Under the pieces are notes generated by a model that saw only the letters and a program-made list of their open reading frames with translations, was not told where the DNA came from and searched no databases. From Torymus aiolomorphi (lineage: Eukaryota; Arthropoda; Insecta; Hymenoptera; Torymidae): a stretch of 64,000 nt of DNA. Made by a program: the position numbers and the translations under genes. Each line of letters begins with the position of its first letter. The stretch's first letter is position 1. Location of the stretch: NCBI GenBank assembly GCA_036365515.1, contig CM070876.1, positions 105,699,810-105,763,809 of the forward strand. The letters are read 5' to 3'. This document shows, piece after piece, positions 32,489-42,799 of the stretch.

Positions 32489-34404
32489 TATAATATATAT
32501 TAATAATCCAAGATGGAGGATAGTGGGCTGCCACCGGAGGCAGTCCCTCCCGATATATACTATCGATGTCACAATACGCAAGCGGTTAAAACGGTAGTAT
32601 GTATATGGTGTTGCAATGTTTTTCATAAAAGTGACTTTAATAGAAAAAAAAATGTAAGATACATAAACAGTGTGTTAGTTGTTTGTGATGAACACAATTT
32701 GAGCATAACCTCAAATCAAGATCCCACACGTGTTGTGTTACTAAAACTACAAGAAGATCTGCAAACCAAAACTAAAGCGATTGAGAATCTTAGTAAAAAC
32801 TATAGGAAAATAGAATCAGAGTACAGTAAACTTAAAATCAACTATGAAGGCCTCCTTCAAGAAAACAGAATGCAAGTTGATGAGCTGGATGAGACTACAT
32901 GCGAAGACAAGGACAGTGATAAAGTAAGTGCACTAATAACAGAAAACCAGCTGCTTAGGGAACTAAATACTGAATTGAAACATAAAAATCTGCTTTTAAA
33001 CGAAATTCTAACGAAAGAAAAAGAACGACCGAGTAAATACAAGGAAACATATGCAGATATAATGTCAAAAAAGATACACATACCACAATCCAAAAAAGTG
33101 CCGAAAATTGTAGTGACAAGAAAAGACAAAGAAGAGAAATCTGTGATAAAGGAAAAAGTATTCCACTATCTACTTAAAGAAAAATCAATCCAAACGAAAA
33201 AAATTGATATGAAAAGTAAAGATGTAATTTCAATAACATGCATGAACGAGGAAAGTGCCAAGACAGCAAAAAGATTACTAGACGCCAAGCTCAACCACCT
33301 CTACAAGGTCGAAGAAGAACAGCTTAGTAAGCCTGTCATAAGAATAACTGGCATCGAAAATGAATTCAAGTCTGATATAAAAGCAATCGAAAATGACATA
33401 AACCAAAGAAATTTTTCAAATTTAGATACAAAGGGTAACGTATTACACGTAGCTGGCAATGACAAAAACAGTAAAGTAACGGTCATCATGCAAATAACGG
33501 GTGAAATGCACAAACATATTAAAGAAAATAAAGACAGATTATTCGTTGGTTATCAGAATTGCAAAGTTTACGATATAATAAATGTGAAACCATGTTATAA
33601 GTGTGGTAGATTGGGTCATAATGGCCAAAGGTGTAAGAACAGCCCAACCTGTTTAAAATGTGCGGGAACGCATCTAACAGAAAAGTGCACATCAGAGAAA
33701 CAGTGCTGCGTCAACTGTAGCTTCTCAAATAAGACATTTGGAAACGACTATAATACTGATCATGTTACCACTGACAGACAAGAATGCAAAATTTTGAATG
33801 CTAAGGTAAACAAGGCTATGAACACTACTGAATATATAATAAAACCTGACTTACCGAGATACCTCGGTAAGGTAGATAACTTCAAGAAACGGACGCAAGA
33901 GTTAACTAAATCACCAACTACATTACAAACTCAGGTGGGCGGAACTGAATTAATACTGGCAAAACCCAGGCTTGGAAGTTCGTCTTCACTTACATCGATA
34001 ACAACAAGATCTAGATTCTACTCACAACAAGACCTCAGCCTGAGTTCGCCTACCAAAAATACGCAAGAGGGATCAACAAACTTTTAATTTAAGTGATACA
34101 AACTTTGGCAGTGAGATTGAAAATTTTAAAAAAGCTCTATTGCAAAAGTGTTAATAGGAAACATGAACTAAAAAATAAACTAAAAAATATATATAATAAA
34201 CAAATGTATACATATTGTTTTACTTGCGTTAAGTTTTGAGAATTATATTGACAATATTAAATGTTTAAGGTTTAAATATTTAATACTTAGTATATAAGCT
34301 TTAGTGTATAAGTATAGTCTTAAGTATTCATGTACCAGCCCTCGTACAGGTAGTTAATATCTATCTCTGAGGACTTTACTCTATGTAATTTTGTTCTGGT
34401 TTAA

Positions 34405-34435
<31 letters not shown>

Positions 34436-34437
34436 AA
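32489..34437 (+). mobile_element. ORF1-only non-LTR element nested in gypsy gag
   Basis: Inserted into copy-2 gag: the sequence before it (GCTATTAATAT) and after it (AATATTGGTCG) rejoins to the copy-1 order, with AATAT as likely duplication. It has a short AT-rich 5' end, an intact ORF1, about 350 bp of 3' sequence and a tail of AATA/AAAT repeats. There is no endonuclease or RT. Just after ORF1 a few codons (VLIGNMN) resemble the start of an ORF2 endonuclease and are followed by C-terminal-like sequence, which suggests an internal deletion. Confidence 0.75.
32513..34087 (+). CDS. Non-LTR retrotransposon ORF1 (Gag-like, zinc knuckles)
   Basis: 524-codon intact frame. The N-terminus (residues 18-65) has Cys/His spacing like a PHD-type finger (CHN, CIWCCNVFH, CDEH). 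Residues about 70-165 are Glu/Lys/Leu-rich and probably coiled coil. Near residues 360-420 come CYKCGRLGHNGQRC, CLKCAGTHLTEKC and CCVNC, Gag-type knuckles found in Jockey/I-like ORF1 proteins that bind RNA. The C-terminus is Ser/Thr-rich. The start was chosen as the first ATG, 24 bp after the insertion junction. An intact ORF1 without ORF2 suggests either recent insertion or mobilisation in trans. Confidence 0.8.
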   Translation: MEDSGLPPEAVPPDIYYRCHNTQAVKTVVCIWCCNVFHKSDFNRKKNVRYINSVLVVCDEHNLSITSNQDPTRVVLLKLQEDLQTKTKAIENLSKNYRKIESEYSKLKINYEGLLQENRMQVDELDETTCEDKDSDKVSALITENQLLRELNTELKHKNLLLNEILTKEKERPSKYKETYADIMSKKIHIPQSKKVPKIVVTRKDKEEKSVIKEKVFHYLLKEKSIQTKKIDMKSKDVISITCMNEESAKTAKRLLDAKLNHLYKVEEEQLSKPVIRITGIENEFKSDIKAIENDINQRNFSNLDTKGNVLHVAGNDKNSKVTVIMQITGEMHKHIKENKDRLFVGYQNCKVYDIINVKPCYKCGRLGHNGQRCKNSPTCLKCAGTHLTEKCTSEKQCCVNCSFSNKTFGNDYNTDHVTTDRQECKILNAKVNKAMNTTEYIIKPDLPRYLGKVDNFKKRTQELTKSPTTLQTQVGGTELILAKPRLGSSSSLTSITTRSRFYSQQDLSLSSPTKNTQEGSTNF

Positions 34438-34440
34438 TAT

Positions 34441-34974
34441 TGGTCGAAAAATTATTCCTTAGTGCCTGTGCGTAAGGAGTGCTATACCTCCTTTCAAAAA
34501 ATGGTGTGTTAAACGGCATGTTCGGGTTAAACTGCCCGTTATTTTCTAATTCATTAGCTGCGGTTCTGAAAGCTGTTCTTTCTGCATCTTCTGTCATTTC
34601 CGGTTTGCTATATATTAGCTGTGGTATTTTTTCTGTGATAGTACGTTTCTCTACGCTCGCTATTGCGTTAATTATTTCTTTGACGCTAATATTTCTATCC
34701 ATAAATTCTTTTAAAATGTCTATCATAATTTCGTCCTGACAAATTTTTTCAACTAGATCGCGATCTACTGTTTCGTACAGTGACATTTGCAATTTCCCTA
34801 TTTCTTTTATTCTTAGTGGATTTATCTCCAACGCGGTCTGGTACCTAACTTTTAACACGTCGACCAGTTTGTTAAGCGTCGCTTTTGAAAGGGACTCATC
34901 TGTTGCTGAGAGCGCGCATCTCAATATCGCGGCTGCCTCTTCGTTACGCGCTATCGTGTCGCTAGCTGTTGCCA
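34441..34974 (-). pseudogene. gag: Gag N-terminal part, copy 2 (cut by nested element)
   Basis: Starts at ATG 34,974 (MATASDTIARNEEAA), matching copy 1. The frame is open to the insertion point near 34,441 and has Gln where copy 1 has a stop. The frame is also open 5' of this ATG to 35,020, but the homologous start is preferred. Downstream gag resumes at 32,466. Confidence 0.8.
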
Positions 34975-35070
34975 TTTTGCGGTAATTATTTAATGTGAAT
35001 GGGAAAAAAAAAAATTGCACTTTTAATTTAAAAGAGAGAGGAAGTACTCGACGTTACTTTCGTTTTTATC

Positions 35071-35088
35071 CCGGAGGTGGGCCCCCAA
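35071..35088 (-). promoter_or_regulatory. Primer-binding site candidate, copy 2
   Basis: Directly inside the 5' LTR the minus strand reads TTGGGGGCCCACCTCCGG, starting with TGG after two bases. The tRNA was not determined. Copy 1 has lost this segment. Confidence 0.5.
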
Positions 35089-35089
35089 T

Positions 35090-36069
35090 TGTAATGTCGA
35101 GATTACAATGTCGCGAAAACGATAAAGTTCACGCGATAAATGTTCCTGTTTCGGTCTACGCCTACACGTAATAACCACGTGAATAGGAACTCACGAAAGT
35201 AGTCGAGCGGTCCTTAAATAACAGTTAAGAGTCGCGTAATTCCGAACTAACAAGCGGCAAGGAGCAGTAACTCATGCATCAAGAAGAAAAGAAAATACCA
35301 ATATCAAGTAGTACTTACTCTGGAGATGCTGTGATGTAGTCAGTCTATCTAGTAGCTCTGCGTTGTCTTCTTGACCCAAAGTGTAGCGGGAGATTCAAAT
35401 GGCAGGAAGGTTTACAGCGAAATAAAGTATGTCGAGTATAATATAATAATAATATTTTATTATAAGTTTAAAGTGATTACACTGGTTATATGCTGATTGT
35501 AGTCGAGATATAATAACAACAATTATTCGCGAGACTACAATCAGAGAAGCTTATAATAATGATTACAAGTGATTTTTCACAAACAATATTTTAGAGTCGA
35601 AATACAAAATGATTAAAAGCTCGAAGTTTCTTAAGACAATAATTGAAATTAATTCTAAGTCGACAAATCAACGGTCAAGGGCTTCGCCTTACAAAGAAAG
35701 AAATGGATAGCTTCTGCCCCGAGTAGAGGCGCATATTTGCTTTTATACTCTCTTTCTTAATTAGATTGATAGAAAAGTTGGGATTCTCTCGAATAATCAA
35801 AAGAGTTCAGTAGGATGCATGTTGGAGGGGATTTCTAGGAATTAGAGGCTCGTGGTGGGTTGCTATGGAGTGGATGTACAGTCAGTTTAGTCATATGTCA
35901 GTCGCAAGTGCAAGTTGTCCTGCTAGTATTGTTATCCTCCGTGTTCTTACGAGCGGTTGGTAACTTACCGACCGTCGTAGTATTATCTTAAGGAAAAAAG
36001 ATTGTACGAAAGATTGCCCAGTAGGCAAACTTATGGAGGTGGGAACGTTCAGTCGCGCACGACGTGACA
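35090..36069 (-). repeat. 5' LTR of gypsy copy 2
   Basis: 980 bp with the same boundaries, TATA box, AATAAA, hairpin and splice donor as the copy-1 LTR. Confidence 0.95.
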
Positions 36070-36221
36070 ATATGAAGAACTGGAACAGTTATAGGAACAG
36101 TACAAGGTGTTCCTTTTAGCTGTTCCTGTCCTCACATATATAGATATACATACTCAAGTTATTCTTATTTCGGTTCCTGTTCTTGGACTTTTTCCTTTTG
36201 CGTGTAATGGGCTTAATGGGC

Positions 36222-36762
36222 CTATGACACAGAAAAAGGAACAGCACACAGTATAGGATTTAACATGGGTTACTATATCTATATATACGGGAAAATCTTG
36301 TTCCCTAATCCTGTTCCTCGTATATATAGTTATAGTAACCCATGTTAAATCCTATTGCCCTAATCACATAACCGCGTACGATCGCGTACGTCTACGTACA
36401 ACCGCGTTCGACGTTAAGGAAGAATCTAGTGATTTTCGCTGTTGCCAACAGCGGCAATGTCAGTGCAATAACTAGTACTTTCGGGGAACAGACCCACTCA
36501 CACGAAGTGCAGTAGATCGGAGTAACGCTTGCTTGTTTATGTCTGTTGTCGTTGGTGTAGTAGCCGACTTTCATATACGTAGGTCTGTTCCTCGATAGTA
36601 CTAGTTATTGCACTGACATTGCCGCTGTTGGCAACAGCGAAAATCACTAGATTCTTCCTTAACGTCGGACGCGGTTGTACGCAGACGTACGCGATCGTAC
36701 GCGGTTATGTGATTAGGGCATATATCTGTGTGCTGTTCCTTTTTCAGTATCATAGCCCTATA
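36222..36762. repeat. Nested compound palindrome
   Basis: A first hairpin (36,253-36,355) pairs AGGATTTAACATGGGTTACT with its reverse complement. A second (36,356-36,720) has arms of about 140 bp, nearly perfect, starting TGCCCTAATCACATAACCG. An outer pair (36,222-36,252 with 36,722-36,757, GGAACAGCACACAG) encloses both. There is no coding potential. A foldback-type transposon or palindromic amplification fits. Confidence 0.75.
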
Positions 36763-36951
36763 TCTATATATACCTCCTGTTCCTTCTGTATATCGTTGTT
36801 CATCGTATATATTGATGTAGAAAATCATGTAATTATTGTTCTTATTTTATCTGTTCCTTGTTTCGTGCACGGCCCAATAGAGTATTGTACTCCTGCACCA
36901 TACTTTTTGCCACACCTATTTGCAAAGTTCTTCAAAACACGTTTTTCAAAA

Positions 36952-37099
36952 GCGTTTGGGCTCCCGGCACATAAGAGCGTTTGCACGCGAACGGACACGC
37001 GTGCGCGCGGCCGCACGCGGAAGAGCACACGCGCACTTCCGCGCACAGTCGCGTTCGTTCGCTTGCAATCGCTCTAATGTCCAGGAGCCTTGGAACGCC
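36952..37099. repeat. CpG-rich hairpin
   Basis: Inverted arms GCGTTTGGGCTCCCGG...GAGCGTTTGCACGCGAACG and the reverse complement ending AGGAGCCTTGGAACGC. The centre is rich in alternating CG/GCGC. Arms are imperfect. Confidence 0.65.
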
Positions 37100-37154
37100 A
37101 GGTCATGCTACGCCACTTAAATCCACCAACCATTGTGGCTATACCCTTAACTTT

Positions 37155-37385
37155 GAGGCCCCCGCTACATAAGCGCGTATGCTCGCGTATGCGCGCGTAA
37201 GATATCTAGTAATTGTCGATGCAGCCAATGTGAAAAATTTAGTGCCTCCAAAGAAAGCAGAGAACGAACAGCTTTTTTGGAGGCACTAAATTTTTCACGT
37301 TGGCTGCATCGAAAATTACTAGATATTCCCTAGTTGCATACGCGTGCGTCCGCGTGCATACGCTCTTACGTAGCGGGGGCCTGAG
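37155..37385. repeat. Hairpin directly upstream of Rpn2
   Basis: Arms of about 110 bp: AGGCCCCCGCTAC... at 37,155 pairs with ...GTAGCGGGGGCCT at 37,383. Inner arms include AAAAATTTAGTGCCTCC and its complement. It shares the motif CATAAGAGCGT-type ends with the previous hairpin, suggesting one family. It ends about 160 bp before the Rpn2 ATG. Confidence 0.75.
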
Positions 37386-37462
37386 CTGTGTAATGGACCT
37401 TAGTAATTAGTAATAAGGAGATACTATTTTGAATATCACTTGGATACTTGGATTCACGTTGT

Positions 37463-37472
37463 TTTTTATAAA
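37463..37472 (+). promoter_or_regulatory. Possible Rpn2 TATA-like element
   Basis: TTTTATAAAAG lies about 80 bp upstream of the Rpn2 ATG. It is a weak call in AT-rich DNA. Confidence 0.25.
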
Positions 37473-37546
37473 AGAATAAAAAAGAATAACAAAGAGTAAT
37501 AAATAGATACGAAATAGAACAATTGATTTTTGTCATCGTTTTCAAA

Positions 37547-38199
37547 ATGAATATTACTTCAGCAGGTAAAATGATAATTTCATTTAATTTTTAAATAAAA
37601 CTTCATATTTTATGTGAAATCTAATGATAGACATTACTTTTCGTTTGGTTAGGATGATTTGCAAATTTACAATTTTAAAAATATTTTGAAATTGCTTGTC
37701 TCACAGATTTGAATGCTTTTCTATATATTATTATTTTTATTAGAATTTAGTAGAAGTGTTTGTAGTATTAGATATATTTGGTAAAAAATGGAATCCAGAC
37801 AAGCCAGTGTTTTATAGTAAACTTTTATTATTGCCTATGTTACAGGAGTATTTTTTCAGGACATAAAAGTAAAGCTATTGCATTCTAGGTTCGTCAAAAT
37901 ATGTCAGAACGTCGAATGTTATCGAACGACACATAGTCAGCAACATCCTTGAATGTTGTATTAAAAGTTTAATATACAACACTGTTTTGTCTGGAGTCCA
38001 TTTTTCACCATATATTATTATTTATGCATTAGAAGCATTTTTCTGTAATAGTGAATTCTAAATAATTTATTTTTGTTTTAGCTGGTATAATTTCATTACT
38101 TGAAGAACCAATGCCTGAATTAAAAGAGTTTGCTCTCAAGAAGCTAGATATAATAGTAGATGAATTTTGGCCCGAGATTTCAGAAGCTATTGAAAAGAT
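37547..38199 (+). CDS. Rpn2: 26S proteasome regulatory subunit Rpn2/PSMD1, exons 1-2
   Basis: Host gene, 5' end only. Exon 1 is 37,547-37,565 (MNITSA plus one base) with donor GTAAAA. Exon 2 is 38,082-38,199, after acceptor TTTTGTTTTAG, encoding [20 protein letters not shown] and then [18 protein letters not shown], with donor GTAATT after two bases of the next codon. The two exons keep frame across the intron. This is the conserved N-terminus of Rpn2, the large scaffold (PC-repeat) subunit of the proteasome lid/base, about 1,000 residues in full. No later exon was found in the window, so intron 2 is either very long and filled with transposons, or this is a broken or duplicated 5' end. Confidence 0.85.
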
Positions 38200-38262
38200 G
38201 TAATTATTTAAATTTATTTTTTGTTTATAATAATTATAATTATTACACAATACAAATGATCA

Positions 38263-38530
38263 TTATAAATAGGCTCTTGCTAAACGACCGTCAGATTTAA
38301 TGAGAGTGCATATACCTATATATTGGTAAAATCTAACCTTCAATTTTCTGTAGTTGAAGAATTGACGCTTGAATAAAGAAAAGAATAGACAAGGATTGAG
38401 GTTTGACTAAAGAAATAATAGTCCCTTCCAGGTCAGACTCTCAAAACAACGGTTTTTACGTGTTTTTAAATGTGTTGTAGGTTATTTGTCCGTCAGATCT
38501 GATGGTCATTTAGCAGAGGCGTTATAAATA
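38263..38530. mobile_element. MITE with 9-bp target duplication
   Basis: Element 38,272-38,521 (250 bp). The ends GGCTCTTGCTAAACGACCGTC and (reverse complement of the right end) CGCCTCTGCTAAATGACCATC form imperfect terminal inverted repeats. TTATAAATA flanks it on both sides (38,263-38,271 and 38,522-38,530). A 9-bp duplication is typical of Mutator-like elements. It sits in Rpn2 intron 2. Confidence 0.7.
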
Positions 38531-39120
38531 TATAAATGAAATCACTATAAATATATGAAACAATATTCCAAGTTGCAATATTTTAGTGAAAAGAATTTTA
38601 TAAAAGTTGTTTTTTTATGGGTCATAGAATTTTATTATTGTGAAAAAAGTGTATAAGATTTTGGCCGTTGTTATATGTACGTCAGATTTCCTAACCTCAA
38701 AAAATGTACATGTATTAATAGATGAAAGAATACTTGAAAATTTTTAAAATTACATAAATTTTGACAATTAGGTATTGGTAATTAACTAAAGAAATAATAT
38801 TTCTTCTTGTGTGGAAACTATTTTCTTGCGAAAATTACACGATAGTAAAGTATAAACTTTACGATGGATGTGTTAAAAACGTTATTTGTACGACAGATTT
38901 CCAAACCTCAAAACGTACAATATACATATTAAAACATAAAAGGACACTTGGAAATTTCGACAATTTTTGATAACTAACTAAAGGAATAATATTCTTTCTT
39001 GCGTGGAAACTATTTTTTTGCCTGTTATATCAAAATTCTCGTTACTGAAACGATGAGTATTTTTGTCGCGGTAGACAAATCTGTCGTACATATAGTAATG
39101 CCGTAAGATTTTTCTTTACA
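38531..39120. repeat. Diverged direct repeats around CGTCAGATTTCC
   Basis: Sequence starting GTACGTCAGATTTCCTAACCTC (38,678) recurs as GTACGACAGATTTCCAAACCTC (38,889) with about 140 bp of similar downstream sequence (AACTAAAGRAATAATATT, GTGGAAACTATTTT). Period is about 210 bp. They may be decayed relatives of the adjacent MITE. Confidence 0.5.
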
Positions 39121-41040
39121 AAATTATTCAAAAAAATTATTATCTTACCCGTGCAAGTTTTTCAAGGTTTTCTCGGCAATTAATTGATTGTTTGAGTTGC
39201 GATTTAAAAAAATAACTGAACATTAATCTCCAAAGCATACTCAAGTCTCCAAAATCCAAAAAGATAAGAATTTTTAAATTTATATCATAAAAATGTGTTA
39301 TACTGGATACAGCGCCACCCTCCATTTAAAATACATTGACTTCGCCATCTCCTTAAACTGATTTGATTATATCAACATAGTTTTTCCTTACACTATAGCA
39401 ATTTCCTGTATTAAAATGTATACTTTTTTCAAACCAAAATAAGGAAAACTATAGTGAAATGAAATAAGTGAAATAAATTATGCATAAAGGGCAAAGAATT
39501 TTTATACAATTCATTATAAAACTGAAATCAACTTAAGTACTTTGTGACTTGTTTGTGACAAATATGGTGAATTGACCACTTGAATGGTAGAATAAGAAAA
39601 TTGTAATTTTTGTCATTTTGGCGCTATTAATACGTTTAAATGTGCATTAAAAGTAAAAATATTTTTTACCACAATTTCACACTATTCAAACATCATGTCA
39701 ATGAAATTTTCTTTAATAAAGAATAAAAGTAGAGATTTAAATAAAAGAAAATCTTTAAATATCCTCTAAAAACCAGTGCATGAACATGCAATTCTAGTGA
39801 CTGAACACTTATAACCATAGTGAATGAACACTTTTTTTTTATGTATGTACTTGTCTCTGATGTTTTATTATTTTTTATGTATTAAATAATATGTATTTAT
39901 AAATTGATTATATTAGTATTGAGCGTTACATGAAAGTCACTTTTTAATTTTTAACATGCCCAGTGTGATTGATATAAAATGATGAAAAATTATTAGATAC
40001 AATCTTTATATATTTTTATTTAAAAGAACATTTTTCTTTAGAGGATGCTTAGCTGGTTTCAGTTTGTTTGTCAATGTTGTTTCTGTGAATAACTAACCGA
40101 TTCAATTGAAATTTTAGGTGCAAATTTAAAAGTCATGTACAAAAGGCGGAGGTCTTGTTTTCTCACTTTCATAATTTATAGGTTATGTTATGCATGCCAG
40201 TTTTTCCAGCTTTTCTCTGCAGTTAATTGATTGTTTTAGTTGTGCTTTTGAGAAATAACTACACATTAATATACAAAATACCAAATGATAAGAATTTTTT
40301 AATTTTTGTAGTAAAAGGCTGTTTTAGTCGATACAGGACCACAAAAACTGTGAGGAAATGTAAGAATATGTAAGAAAAAGTAAAAAAGTCCAAAAAAAAC
40401 ATTTAAAATCCAGCATAAATATACAATTTCTTACATTTTCTTACAATTTCTTACAATTTTCTACTAGTTGTTACATTTTTTTTAAATTTTCAATTTGTGC
40501 TAGGGTATGATGATCCCAGGCGAAAATAAAACTTAGCCAATAATTATTAATGAGAACATATAATTTTTTATAATTTTTGAAAGATGTTTATAAACTGTTA
40601 ATAACTGTTTATAAAGATATGATTTGAGACTATAGTAACAGTTTATAAAAGTTATTAAGTTTGTTTCTGTTACAAACAACAAAAAAGTGTTTATAACCGT
40701 AATAAACTTTTATTTACTTTTTTGAGCCCCGGTGCATAATCATAAAATCAATCTGTAAAAAGTTATTATCAGTTATAAACTTTTTTTATTTAATAATAAT
40801 AGTTACTAATAGTTTTAAATAGTTTTTATGAATTGAAACTTTTATTGACTATTAGTAATAATTAATATTGTTGACTAATTTTTAATAATAAGGTTCTATT
40901 AAATTTGTTAGGAAATCATTTAATTTATCACGATTTCTTGTTCTTTCGAACTTCTTGCGTATAATTCAATAGATAGGTAGTTGTGAAATAAATCACTCAA
41001 GATCCTTCCAAGCAGATATTTTTTATAGTGAAATTTTTTT
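39121..41040. other. AT-rich intronic or intergenic DNA
   Basis: No coding frame with recognisable features. Minor structures: inverted copies of TAAGGAAAACTATAGTG near 39,380-39,460, inverted TTTCTTACATTTTCTTAC/GTAAGAATATGTAAG near 40,360-40,460, and repeated GTTTATAA motifs near 40,590-40,700. Confidence 0.5.
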
Positions 41041-41082
41041 CTAACGTTTCGGAAACATTTTTTAAGTTTCCCTCTTCAGAGA
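41041..41082 (-). ncRNA. Hammerhead ribozyme core of Penelope-like element
   Basis: The minus strand reads CTGAAGA, a stem GGGAAAC/GTTTCC around an A/T loop, then GAAAC and GTTAG. This is the conserved hammerhead core in the position where Penelope-like elements carry it. Flanking stems were not tested. Confidence 0.65.
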
Positions 41083-41417
41083 CTAAAGCAACAAAATTAA
41101 AATAACAATTTATGATTGAACAATTTTTTCAATGTTAACATAAACAAATGTCACACAACTTTATCTCACCTCAAAAGATTAACTCGTTTTATTCGTGCAT
41201 AAGAATATTGCACGTTGTCAAAATTGCAACAAATAGCTGACCGTAATATGTCACACTGTTCATGATTGGAAAAATCAAGACAGAGGCAAGGTGCTTTCGC
41301 CTGGGTGGTAACCCTCGAGCCTGAAAGTAACATTCAAACACGATGGTACTACGACAGGTGTATTTATACTCTAATTTCAGTTGGTGGGGAGAGCATGACA
41401 ACGGCTTCTTAGTGCTC

Positions 41418-42212
41418 TCATAACTTGTTTTTTCTACAAAAGAGTTTACTTCTAGTTTTTATTGATTGGTTAATAATGTCAATTGTTGTTTTAAAGTCAC
41501 TTTTTAACCTGATAGTGTCATTGATTCTATTCATGTTGTTTGTATTATAAATATGTAACATTTCGGAAAACAACAATTTTCCTTCCCTATTTTCATTGTC
41601 TAAAATTTTGATATTGTCTAAATTTATCTTATGTTTTGTGGTATGTATATGTTCGACCAGAGCTGATTTTTTATCATCATTTTTTATACAAAGTTTATGT
41701 TCATAAATACACTTTTTGAGTTTCCTACTAGTTCGACCAATGTACGATGTTTTGCAATCATTACAGCTTATCTTGTAAACCACATTATTTATAGACATTT
41801 TATTTATTGTATCTTTTCCTAATGTAACATATTTGGTAAAATTATTAATTGGTTTGTTTATGATTTTATAGTTATGTTTAGATAAAATATTTTTTTGTTT
41901 GAAACTGAGGTCTTTAATATATGGTAAACCAACATTTTCCTTGTTGACTGTTGTTGATAGAAAGTGTATCGTTATTTTTTCCCCTTGAGTATGTTAAATA
42001 TCGTTAATGAAAGATAGTCTGTTCGCAATGTTAGTGTCAATAAATTTTTTTGGATAACCATTGTTTGAAAGTAATTCTGAGACTATAGTCAAATTGTTTT
42101 GGTGAAGTTGTACATGTGATAGCTTTATCGCTCTGTCTACTAAATTATAAAGAATCGCTTTTTTTCGTGCAATTGGATGGTGCTGTGAAGTCCGGAAGTA
42201 AGGTAATGACAA
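41418..42212 (-). pseudogene. Penelope-like RT end plus GIY-YIG endonuclease
   Basis: The upstream frame (42,212-41,994) has FRTSQHHPIARKKAILYNLV and NNGYPKKFIDTNI, typical of the region after the Penelope RT domain. After broken sequence comes a 126-codon frame (41,798-41,418): VYKISCNDCKTSYIGRTSRK, then EHIHTTKHKINLDN and ENREGKLLFSEMLHI. This matches the GIY-YIG nuclease with the Penelope-specific CxxC insert, Arg and Glu. It nicks target DNA for insertion. RT palm and fingers are missing. Confidence 0.8.
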
Positions 42213-42799
42213 ATAATAATTGTCATTTATTTATTTATTTTATTTATTTATTTATTTCCAGATAATCTTTACAATTACATTATTATATATTTACAATAAG
42301 TAAATTTACATAAGTAAGGAAATCCTACCGAGGCAAATAGTATTGCCTGTGTGTAGGCCTGGTACATAAAACAAAAAACTTAAAAGCTAAAAAATATATT
42401 CTTACATACGGAGAGAGATAAAAGATGGCCGCTTGAGTTGTTGTCTGTGACGGTTGGTGCTACTTTGAACAGTGAAAAACAGTGGTGAGTGAAGGTGTGA
42501 AAACCCCAGAGTGTATAACGGTGAAAAGAAAGGAAAAAGGAGTGTAGTGAATGTAGTGGTGGCGAAGTGCGGAGTCGAATAATAGCTAAAAAAGTAGAAA
42601 GAAAAAGACGAAATTTAAGGCATAGGACATAGAATACAAAGAAGGAACGCAAACAGGATAACTGGGACAGTAGAGAGCGGAGCATAAGGCTCACTTTACA
42701 TTGGACAGCACTACGGAAGCATAGGGGAAGCCGAGAAACGGAAAACAAACGTAAGGCCCAATCTACAAAGGAACGAGGAATCGGTAGATATAGTAGAGA

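Larger units (their letters stand above)
41041..42215 (-). mobile_element. Penelope-like element, 5'-truncated
   Basis: Minus strand: RT thumb fragment, GIY-YIG endonuclease, a noncoding terminal region with TATAAATAC (41,360-41,368) and a hammerhead core at its far end. The 5' part is cut where the Jockey-like element was inserted at about 42,216. Confidence 0.8.

Noticed and set aside
38029..38250. 73-codon minus-strand frame
   Set aside because: It is the antisense of Rpn2 exon 2, which has proper splice sites and a recognisable protein on the plus strand.
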